This document shows positions 55,332-64,000 of a stretch of 64,000 bases of DNA, piece after piece. The stretch is from contig JBOIDC010000010.1 in assembly GCA_050740315.1 (NCBI GenBank), positions 1-64,000 on the forward strand, in the 5' to 3' direction. The notes beneath the pieces were generated by a model. It made no database searches. It was not told the origin of the DNA and worked only from the letters and a program-made list of their open reading frames with translations. Source of the stretch: JACCYU01 sp050740315 (GTDB lineage: Bacteria; Pseudomonadota; Gammaproteobacteria; JACCYU01). Position 1 is the first letter of the stretch; each line of letters starts with the position of its first letter. The position numbers and the translations under genes are program-made.

Positions 55332-56621
55332 CTAAGCGGACGCCGCCAATGGTTCTTCCGCGCACTCCGCCTGCTCGGCATCGGCATAGGCCGCGCCAAA
55401 GATCAGATGCTCGCGCGTGCCAGAGACGTCGCTGCCTGCCTGCATCAGGCGGAAATACCAGCCGCCGTCGCGGGTATCGCCGTAGAGCACCGCGCCGGTG
55501 ACGCGGTTATCTTTAAGCATCACGCGCTTGTACACGCCACGGCGGATGTCCTTGTAAACGAGCGCTTCGCAGTCTTCGTCGCCGGTGAAATCGCCCGCCG
55601 AGTACACATCGATGCCGGTGACCTTGAGCTGCGTGGCGGTCAACGAGCCGGGATAACGACCGTGGCCGATCTGCGCCAGATGGCTGGCGCAGACCCTGGC
55701 CTGCTCCCACAGCGGCGCCAGCAGCCCGTAGGTCGCCTGGCGGTGCTCGACGCACTCGCCTACCGCGTAGATGCGCGGATCGAAGGTCTGCATGGTGTCG
55801 TTAACCACCACGCCCTTGCCGCAGTGCAGGCCGGCGGCGCGTGCCAAAGCCGCGTTGGGACGAATGCCCACCGCCATTACCACCAGATCGGCCTCGATCT
55901 CGGAGTCGTCCACGTCCTTGAAGCGCACGCCTGTCACACGCTTCTCGCCCAGGATCGCGCTGGTCTGTTTTCCCATCAGGAATCTGAGCCCCCGCTGCGA
56001 TAGTGAATGTCGCAACAACTCCGCGGCCACCGGATCGAGCTGGCGCTCCATCAGGTTGTCCAATAGATGTACGACGGTAACCGCCATGCCGCGCTTGTGC
56101 AAGCCATAAGCGGCCTCCAGCCCGAGCAGGCCGCCGCCGATCACAACGGCTTTTCCGCCCAGTTGCGCGGCGCTCAGCATGACATTGACATCGCCGATGT
56201 CGCGGAAGGTGATCACGCCGTCCAGATCGACACCAGGCACCGGGATCACAAACGGTTCTGAGCCGGTCGCCAGCAGCAGGCGGTCGTAGGGCACTTCGCG
56301 TCCTGCCGCCGACTGCACCGTCCGCCGTCGCCGGTCGATGCGGGTGACCGTCTCGCCGGTATAGAGGGTGATGCCGCGCGCCTCGTACCACGCGCGCGGG
56401 TTGGTCATGATCTCATCGAGGCTCTTCTCGCCCGCCAGCAACGGCGAGAGCAGGATGCGGTTGTAGTTGCCGTAGGGCTCCGCGCCGAACACGGTGATGT
56501 CGTACAGGTCGGGCGCTATCTTCAGCAGTTCCTCGAGCGTGCGCACGCCCGCCATGCCGTTGCCGATCAGGACCAGCCGTGTTCTTTTCTCCACCAGAGG
56601 CTCCTTGGAAGTCATCGCCAT
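55332..56621 (-). CDS. nasB: NADH-dependent FAD oxidoreductase of nitrate/nitrite assimilation (NasB/NirB N-terminal type)
   Basis: A 429-residue pyridine-nucleotide-disulfide-type flavoprotein. VLIGNGMAGVRTLEELL is the FAD Rossmann motif, VVIGGGLLGLEAAYGLHKRG the NADH motif, and FDPRIYAVGECVEHR the second FAD motif. It matches the flavoprotein half of NirB and NasB. It is the first gene of the operon nasB-nasA-nirA-(CysJ-like), and it presumably feeds NADH electrons to NasA via its [2Fe-2S] tail. The start is uncertain between 56621 and 56615 (MAMTSKEP). Confidence 0.8.
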   Translation of the reverse strand: MAMTSKEPLVEKRTRLVLIGNGMAGVRTLEELLKIAPDLYDITVFGAEPYGNYNRILLSPLLAGEKSLDEIMTNPRAWYEARGITLYTGETVTRIDRRRRTVQSAAGREVPYDRLLLATGSEPFVIPVPGVDLDGVITFRDIGDVNVMLSAAQLGGKAVVIGGGLLGLEAAYGLHKRGMAVTVVHLLDNLMERQLDPVAAELLRHSLSQRGLRFLMGKQTSAILGEKRVTGVRFKDVDDSEIEADLVVMAVGIRPNAALARAAGLHCGKGVVVNDTMQTFDPRIYAVGECVEHRQATYGLLAPLWEQARVCASHLAQIGHGRYPGSLTATQLKVTGIDVYSAGDFTGDEDCEALVYKDIRRGVYKRVMLKDNRVTGAVLYGDTRDGGWYFRLMQAGSDVSGTREHLIFGAAYADAEQAECAEEPLAASA

Positions 56622-56649
56622 GCCGTGCCATACATCCCAAAAACTCACC

Positions 56650-56665
56650 GCAACCGTCGTGCCAG
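56650..56665 (-). promoter_or_regulatory. Sigma-54 promoter (-24/-12) of the nitrate assimilation operon
   Basis: The minus strand reads CTGGCACGACGGTTGC, matching the RpoN consensus TGGCACG-N4-TTGC exactly, with GG and GC ten bases apart. It lies about 30-45 bases upstream of the first operon gene, so the transcript would start only about 20 bases before the ATG. It is paired in kind with the element before narK. Confidence 0.8.
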
Positions 56666-56859
56666 GACAGATACGACGATAAATCAATGGGATACATAGT
56701 CCACGGGACAAACGGCGAACCGCTTCGGTGCATGCGCGCGAAGGAACGCTTTGTGTTGGTGCAATGCGGCAGGGGCTGGCAGGACGCGCGCTACGACGTG
56801 CGACTCACACGGACTTGAGCGGCGAGGATTGTGTGTGTCTTGGCGGGATTTCGTGCGCG

Positions 56860-58266
56860 TTATCGCCGGTAACGCGCAAGCCCCAGTTCGTCCCACATCC
56901 ATGCGACGTCATACGGCTCGATCAGGGTCTCGCTCGCCCGGTGATACTCGTGATTCTCTACTTGTTTCAGCCAGGCCACGACCTTTTCCCGTTGACTCGC
57001 GCTGCTCGCGCACTGGCGCGGTGTCTGTCCGTCCAGCGCGGGTAGGGGGTCGTCCAGACAGCGGCGATAATGTTGTTCCATAAACTCGTGCATGACGCGC
57101 TCGGCTTCAACGGGATCGATGCCGCGCGATTCGTTGGGGTCGTCGGATTCAGGATTCGACGCCGCCTCCTCAAGGGCCTGTTCCGGGGTTCGCGTTCTAG
57201 TCGATGGTGGGCCGATCAGACCGTGCAGGAGCAGCGCGACGGTTTGCTTCGCGCGCTCCGTTCGCTCCAACGAGTTCGCCGTGAGCTGCAATTCGTCCGC
57301 CAACAGTTCGACCATGCCGTGGACGAGTTCGCTGCCGTCCAGGAACGAGTCCAGCGCCAGCCCCTTTGCCGGCAAGCGGGGGACGGAATCCGGTTCGGCG
57401 ATCCAGTTCCACGTCGGCTCGTCGTCGCTTGCGCGCTCCCATTCCGGCGCGGCGTCCAGCCGCCTGATCGTCTCTTCGCGATGCCTTTCCGCCAGTGGAA
57501 ACCGGGTCTCGGTAAAGACCAGCGTGTCGCCGTCACGGTTGACGAGTTCGGGCAGCGGCGCGCGCAGGCGCTCAAGGGTGTAGAGCAGCCAGGTTTGTAC
57601 AAAAACGGGGCAGGACATTTTAAGCCATTCGTGTTGAATCATTTCCGGCGTCAGCGCCTCGCCGCCACCGAATTGAGTCAGCCCTTTCTTGATCGCGTTA
57701 CGGGATTCCTCCAATAACTCCAGAAGCTCAGTGGCCGCGTCCAGCGGGAACCCCAGGAGGCCGCCGGCAAAAATGCGCTTGCCATCCCCTTTCAGCACCC
57801 GAGCCGCGAGCCGATCCCACTTCACGAGCGTCTCCGTGCCGCTGCGCTCGTAGACCCTCTGCACTTTGCCGCCGCGCACGAGGTCGCGGACATCGCAATG
57901 GCGGCCCGGCGCGACATCGACGACTTCGTACAGCGAGAGCACGGAATCGCGCAGTTGCTGGAGATACTGGCGGCCGTGCACGCTCTCGCGCCACCCGCGT
58001 TTTTCCAGGTAAGCATCGATGACGTTATCGCCATCGTCCGAGCGGCGGCTGACGAAGTCCTCGAACAGGACGCCGAACATCATGCCCGCGTATTCGTGCT
58101 CCGTCAGCTCCGCACCCAACTCATCCGGATCGATATCAAAATGCTCGCAGACAGGGGCAAGCTGAGCATCGAATATGGCATCCTGTTCCTCCGACCACTC
58201 GCCGGACTCCGCGATCCACTTCATGAGGTTGCGGATGGCTTTGTCGGCGTCGAGACGTTTCTGCAT
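56860..58266 (-). CDS. Uncharacterised 468-aa protein with possible MbcA/ParS-like C-terminal region
   Basis: A 468-residue acidic protein without signal or membrane segments. Near the C-terminus DDPLPALDGQTPRQCASSAS resembles the toxin-binding region of Xre/MbcA/ParS-type antitoxins and of SEC-C proteins (pattern P-x-P-A-L-x-G-x-T-P-R-x-A). The first 400 residues are unrecognised. It lies between the nitrate operon promoter and a DUF433/PIN-like pair. Function unknown; a link to TA biology is an inference. Confidence 0.7.
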   Translation of the reverse strand: MQKRLDADKAIRNLMKWIAESGEWSEEQDAIFDAQLAPVCEHFDIDPDELGAELTEHEYAGMMFGVLFEDFVSRRSDDGDNVIDAYLEKRGWRESVHGRQYLQQLRDSVLSLYEVVDVAPGRHCDVRDLVRGGKVQRVYERSGTETLVKWDRLAARVLKGDGKRIFAGGLLGFPLDAATELLELLEESRNAIKKGLTQFGGGEALTPEMIQHEWLKMSCPVFVQTWLLYTLERLRAPLPELVNRDGDTLVFTETRFPLAERHREETIRRLDAAPEWERASDDEPTWNWIAEPDSVPRLPAKGLALDSFLDGSELVHGMVELLADELQLTANSLERTERAKQTVALLLHGLIGPPSTRTRTPEQALEEAASNPESDDPNESRGIDPVEAERVMHEFMEQHYRRCLDDPLPALDGQTPRQCASSASQREKVVAWLKQVENHEYHRASETLIEPYDVAWMWDELGLARYRR

Positions 58267-58513
58267 GACGAGGGTCGATCAACGATTGCGGGCGCGCGCC
58301 CTCAGGTGGGAGTGGCGCGTTTGGGAGCGGTTATATTGCCCAAGACTAACACAGGAAAAACCGCGATCGAAGCGCATCGACCCTGTAAGCACATCCCTGC
58401 GATATCGCGGCGGGTGGGCCAGGTGCGCTAGCTCCATAACATTCCAATGCTTCCGACCCCGGACGCCTGAGAGCAGTGCGTACTTTCCCGGCGGTCTCGG
58501 CTCCAGCGGGACG

Positions 58514-58834
58514 TTAGACGCCGACATATGTGGCAAGGCCCCGCTTAGCGGTTGGAATGGATCCAAGCAACTCGGGCATTAGTGCACGTAACTCGGCGAG
58601 CCGATTGGAATCCGCACGCAGCACGATGACTGCGATGTCGAAGGCGGGAAGCCTCTGCTGAAATGACAAGTTACGATCAACCGTGACGAATGCGTCAAAC
58701 TCTTTCGCGGCTAGGACCAGCAGTTCTCCGTTTGTGATCGTGGACCAGCCCGTCTGGCGTGTTGTCCGGACTTCGTGCCCGACTATGTCGCGGGAAAGTC
58801 GCCAATCCACACACTCATCGAGGAGAACCCTCAC
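58514..58834 (-). CDS. PIN-like (DUF5615) toxin
   Basis: A 106-residue protein beginning MRVLLDECVDWRLSRD, with DAFVTVDRNLSFQQ and IAVIVLRADSNRL, the pattern of DUF5615 PIN-like proteins. D in LLDE and VTVDRN are the metal-ligand candidates of a PIN nuclease fold. Its ATG overlaps the DUF433 stop (ATGA), the usual arrangement for this toxin-antitoxin type. Confidence 0.8.
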   Translation of the reverse strand: MRVLLDECVDWRLSRDIVGHEVRTTRQTGWSTITNGELLVLAAKEFDAFVTVDRNLSFQQRLPAFDIAVIVLRADSNRLAELRALMPELLGSIPTAKRGLATYVGV

Positions 58835-59046
58835 GAACTTGCGGCGACAAGGCGGTTCTTCGCTTGTTCGAGGAACGCGATCACTTGTTCCCGGGTAACA
58901 GAGGGGAATCCTTCGAGGAAATCGTCGATCGACTCCCCGGCCTCCAAGTAGTCTAGAAGAGTCTGCACCGGCACTCGTGTGCCTGAAAATACAGGCGTGC
59001 CGCCCATCACATTAGGATTGCAAGAGACGATTGGCGTTTCCATCAT
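58831..59046 (-). CDS. DUF433 antitoxin
   Basis: A 71-residue protein: IVSCNPNVMGGTPVFSGTRV followed by VQTLLDYLEAGESIDDFLEG and REQVIAFLEQA. This is the DUF433 HTH-like fold, paired with DUF5615. It likely binds DNA and neutralises the PIN-like partner that overlaps its end. Confidence 0.85.
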   Translation of the reverse strand: MMETPIVSCNPNVMGGTPVFSGTRVPVQTLLDYLEAGESIDDFLEGFPSVTREQVIAFLEQAKNRLVAASS

Positions 59047-59089
59047 GTCAGACTACTCCCGGTGCAGATGTCCCCGCAACATCGGATGT

Positions 59090-61285
<2,196 letters not shown>

Positions 61286-61289
61286 CGCG

Positions 61290-62678
61290 TTAGAACTCAG
61301 GCGCGTCTTGTGTTGAATTCCTCGCCGGTCTTGATATGGCGGCATCGGATGCGTCGCGGCAAGCCAGGGGTGCGCCGTGCGCACGCGTGTAAGGAATGTC
61401 GCGCCAGGTCTCCGGCAGCAGCAGCAGACAAACAAAGCTGATCACGGCCATCGCGAACACGTAAGCCGCCACCGACCACGAATCGCCGGTCGCGGTCATG
61501 AGTCTGACCGCGACCGTGGGCGCCAAAGCGCCGCCGAGCACACCCGCCAGCGCGAAACTCAACGAACACCCGGAGTAGCGCACGCGCGTGGGAAACAGCT
61601 CGGAGAAGAACGCGCCCATGGGGCCGTACATCGCCGCCCAGGCGACCATGCCGACGGTGAAGGCAAAAGTTATCAGCGCCGGGTTGCCCGTATCGATGAG
61701 ACGGAACATGGGGAAGGCCCACAGCCCGAGGAGCGCGGTGCTGAAGAGCGAGAGATTGCGCCGACCGACTTTGTCGGAGATCGTCGCGAAGAAAAATATC
61801 GCCAATCCCATGAACGCGATCGCGACCATCACGCAATACAGCATGGTGGCCTGCGGCAGGCCAAGCTGATTGACGCCGTAGGAGATCGAGAACACGGTGA
61901 CGATGTAGAAAAAGCAGAAGATGACGATGCCGGCGCCGGCGGCGAGCAGCACCGTTTGTGGATGCGCGCGCAACACCACCCATAACGGCACGCGCGCGGC
62001 CGTGTGGCTGTCCATGATTTGCTGGAACACCGGCGTCTCGGCCAGTCTTACGCGAATGAAAAGCCCCACGCCGACCAGCACGATACTCAGCAAAAACGGG
62101 ATGCGCCAGCCCCATGCCGCGAACTGTTGCGGCGTAAGCCACGCGATGAGCACGAGAAAGATGCCGGCCGACAACAGATACGCCGGCGCCGGCCCCAGTT
62201 GCGGAAAGCCGCCATAAAACGAGCGTTTACCGGCGGGCGCGTGCTCGGCGGCCATCAGCACCGCGCCGGCCCACTCGCCGCCCAGTCCTACGCCCTGCAG
62301 AAAGCGCAGCACGATAAGCAGAATCGGCGCGAGAATGCCGATGGTGTCGTAGCCCGGCAGCAGGCCGATGAGCATGGTGGCCACGCCCATCAGCAGCAGC
62401 GAAAAGATGAGCATCGTCTTGCGCCCGACCCGATCGCCGAAATGCCCGAACACCGCGCCGCCCAGCGGCCGCGCCAGAAACGCGACGCCATACGTCGCGA
62501 ACGCGGCCAGCAGCCCGGAGGCCGGATCGAGCCGGGGAAAGAACAGCGCCGGGAACACCAGCGCCGCCGCCAGGCCGTAGATATAGAAGTCGTAATATTC
62601 GATCGTGGTGCCGATAAAGCTGGCAAAGGCGATCTTCGCCATGGGCGCTTGTTGCTTGGTGTCGTTTTTACTGTCCAA
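61290..62678 (-). CDS. MFS transporter, metabolite:H+ symporter type
   Basis: A 462-residue 12-helix protein. IGTTIEYYDFYIYGLAA at helix 1, GHFGDRVGRKTMLIFSLLLM between helices 2 and 3, and RFLQGVGLGGEWAGAVLMAAEHAP in helix 4 are typical of the MHS family (ProP, ShiA, citrate and alpha-ketoglutarate carriers). It moves an organic acid or osmolyte with protons; substrate unassigned. Four bases separate it from recQ. Confidence 0.87.
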   Translation of the reverse strand: MDSKNDTKQQAPMAKIAFASFIGTTIEYYDFYIYGLAAALVFPALFFPRLDPASGLLAAFATYGVAFLARPLGGAVFGHFGDRVGRKTMLIFSLLLMGVATMLIGLLPGYDTIGILAPILLIVLRFLQGVGLGGEWAGAVLMAAEHAPAGKRSFYGGFPQLGPAPAYLLSAGIFLVLIAWLTPQQFAAWGWRIPFLLSIVLVGVGLFIRVRLAETPVFQQIMDSHTAARVPLWVVLRAHPQTVLLAAGAGIVIFCFFYIVTVFSISYGVNQLGLPQATMLYCVMVAIAFMGLAIFFFATISDKVGRRNLSLFSTALLGLWAFPMFRLIDTGNPALITFAFTVGMVAWAAMYGPMGAFFSELFPTRVRYSGCSLSFALAGVLGGALAPTVAVRLMTATGDSWSVAAYVFAMAVISFVCLLLLPETWRDIPYTRAHGAPLACRDASDAAISRPARNSTQDAPEF

Positions 62679-63093
62679 AACTTTTCTTCGCGTTGTGTGC
62701 CCGAGCTCTTGGTAGCACTTGAATTATGAATCAGCTACTGATGCGCCGTTGGACGCGCGCCACAACCGCTTACCATCGATAGCCGACGCCGGGGGAAACT
62801 CCGCGCGCCGTAGATGCCTCAATACCATAGGTGATTATTCTCCCATAGCGAAGTCCTACGGATTCCCCGGGCGTAAACGGCTATCAGCAGCAAAGCTTGC
62901 CAAAATAACGATCGGTCTTGTCCATTTAATCTCCTTATCGTTCAGTACATTCCCGGGATGCATGAGAACGCCTTTTAGGCCCATCTTCCGTTAGCTACCT
63001 ACGTCTTAGCGTTTAGCAAGAAAGGGCCAGCATGAAGCTGGCCCAACACTCGCACACTCACTACAGAGACAGCACTAAATCAGCGTCACGGCC
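62679..63093. other. Intergenic region with one terminator-like hairpin and a short ORF
   Basis: About 415 bases with no credible gene of normal size. On minus there is a 13-residue ORF (62884-62925, MDKTDRYFGKLCC) behind a strong AAGGAG site, probably the start of a decayed membrane-protein gene. The upstream half must hold the MFS promoter. Confidence 0.45.
63024..63044 (-). terminator. Probable terminator after the UDG-like gene
   Basis: An 8-bp stem GGGCCAGC/GCTGGCCC with a 5-base loop lies 50 bases after the stop at 63094. On the minus strand it is followed by TTTCTTGC, a modest T-rich run. Confidence 0.65.
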
Positions 63094-63870
63094 TTAGAGC
63101 GCGGCGACAGCGCTACATAGAAACTCTCGTGCTCGATCAAGTTTTTCCGCATTGGTCTTTGATGAGAGCCCTTCACGACACTTACGGCCGACCAGATAGG
63201 CGACCCGCTCCGCGTTCGCGCCGCTCGGATGAGGCATTCCAGCCAGTACACGCGAAGTATCGAGGTGGCGCTCACGCATCGCATATAACACGGCCTCCTC
63301 TGCGGCTGGGCCAAGCGGAACTATGGCGGCTTTCGGCAGAGCGGCAAGCTCGCTGCCCAATATCTCACGCGCGGTACGCTGGAGCATCGATGACCGCCTG
63401 AGCTTTACCTGGCAGTTGTAATTGACGCCGCGGTAAAAAACGGGGTTTCGGAACGCTGAAGTCGTGTGCAGCAGGGTAGAGTCCAGCTCGAAGAGCTCAC
63501 GAGCCGCGCTTAGACCCAGCCATTTCGTGAGTCCAATGAAGTCGATCATCTCGACCAAATTGGCGCGCATTGGCCCGCAAAAGCTGGCGCTGCGCTTGGC
63601 CTGCCGAGCTGCTTCTTCAGATGACAGTCCCTCTAGCAGCGCCCGGCGCGCCGTAAGAATCGCGTCAACGGCCTGCGTACGGCCTGGTGTGATACCAACG
63701 ATCACCAGACGCGCATCTCGATGTATATAGTCGAAAGGCGCGTAGTAGACCTCCAGCGGATCTTCCGCCTCAATTCTTAGCGCAGACGGCAACGGCTTCG
63801 CGGATGAAATATCGCGATCGTTCAGCGCCAGGATCGTATCAACCCAAGTGTTTATATTGTACGTGTTCAT
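63094..63870 (-). CDS. Uracil-DNA glycosylase-fold protein of unknown function
   Basis: A 258-residue protein. LVIVGITPGRTQA near residue 55 and AGMPHPSGANAERVAYLVGR near 215 match the two active-site loops of the UDG superfamily (GQDPY-type loop and H-P-S loop), though altered from all classic families. The middle (FCGPMRANLVEMIDFIGLTK, YRGVNYNCQVK) is unrecognised. A strong site AAAGGAGAT precedes the ATG. An upstream gene ends 30 bases before, so they probably form an operon. Repair, base sensing or a defence role are all possible. Confidence 0.65.
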   Translation of the reverse strand: MNTYNINTWVDTILALNDRDISSAKPLPSALRIEAEDPLEVYYAPFDYIHRDARLVIVGITPGRTQAVDAILTARRALLEGLSSEEAARQAKRSASFCGPMRANLVEMIDFIGLTKWLGLSAARELFELDSTLLHTTSAFRNPVFYRGVNYNCQVKLRRSSMLQRTAREILGSELAALPKAAIVPLGPAAEEAVLYAMRERHLDTSRVLAGMPHPSGANAERVAYLVGRKCREGLSSKTNAEKLDRAREFLCSAVAAL

Positions 63871-63900
63871 TTTTATCTCCTTTCAAAGTGTTTCCATGGT

Positions 63901-64000
63901 TTAACCGCGGGCGGGATACAAGTGATACTTGTAGTCGTCGACCCGTTCGATTACGACGCGGTCGCCAGCGACAAAATGGTGGCGCTTGAAGAACTCGGCG
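63901..64000 (-). CDS. Partial gene, C-terminal fragment (runs off right edge)
   Basis: The last 32 residues of a protein are visible, ending HHFVAGDRVVIERVDDYKYH then LYPARG and TAA at 63901-63903. The beta-rich GDRVVIER-like pattern is common at the end of small DNA-binding or nuclease-associated domains. No family can be assigned. It is upstream of the UDG-like gene by 30 bases on the same strand. Confidence 0.55.
   Translation of the reverse strand, partial: AEFFKRHHFVAGDRVVIERVDDYKYHLYPARG

Overview
The window looks like chromosomal DNA of a GC-rich gammaproteobacterium. The strongest reason is gene order. A minor-pilin/PilY1 cluster leads into ispH-lspA-ileS-ribF-murJ-rpsT-proB-obgE-rpmA-rplU-ispB, the arrangement I know from Pseudomonas and relatives, followed by gmk-rpoZ-spoT-ridA-recG. 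The usual fkpB between ispH and lspA is missing. I cannot name the genus.

Layout. 0-5.3 kb: a partial lipoprotein gene, pyrF, a RHH/MazF-like toxin-antitoxin pair, an EEP-family nuclease/phosphatase, a patch of decayed toxin-antitoxin genes (3.2-3.7 kb) and an HD-GYP protein. 5.7-13.0 kb: fimT-pilV-pilW-pilX-pilY1-(pilY2-like)-pilE, all on +, for type IV pilus assembly and adhesion. 13.0-24.9 kb: housekeeping genes for isoprenoid, lipoprotein, tRNA-charging, flavin, peptidoglycan, ribosome, proline and quinone functions, ending at a tRNA-Pro(CGG). 25.1-31.4 kb: gmk, rpoZ, spoT, ridA and recG. 31.5-40.4 kb: endonuclease V, DoxX, a VOC protein, a Rieske/ABC-2 export operon, a secreted metallophosphoesterase, a PH-domain membrane protein, a gamma-glutamyltransferase and a diguanylate cyclase.

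40.7-56.7 kb is a nitrate-assimilation locus on the minus strand: a NADH-dependent flavoprotein, NasA nitrate reductase with a C-terminal [2Fe-2S] domain, a NirA-type siroheme nitrite reductase, an unusual RnfB-type-FeS/CysJ-like flavoprotein, then a 65-aa ORF coupled to NarK, and an outer-membrane porin. Near-consensus sigma-54 (-24/-12) elements precede both halves, suggesting NtrC-type nitrogen control. The two halves are separated by an accessory island (about 44.2-49.2 kb) holding a multiply frameshifted PLD/SNF2 helicase, an AlpA-like HTH gene, an uncharacterised 393-aa protein and a TacA-TacT-like toxin-antitoxin module.

56.9-64 kb: a 468-aa protein with a possible MbcA/ParS-like tail, a DUF433/PIN-like pair, RecQ, a metabolite:H+ symporter, a uracil-DNA-glycosylase-fold protein of unknown role and the 3' end of another gene. 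The least conventional content is the nitrate-assimilation electron-transfer gene set with its paired sigma-54 promoters, the island splitting it, and the UDG-like pair at the right edge.
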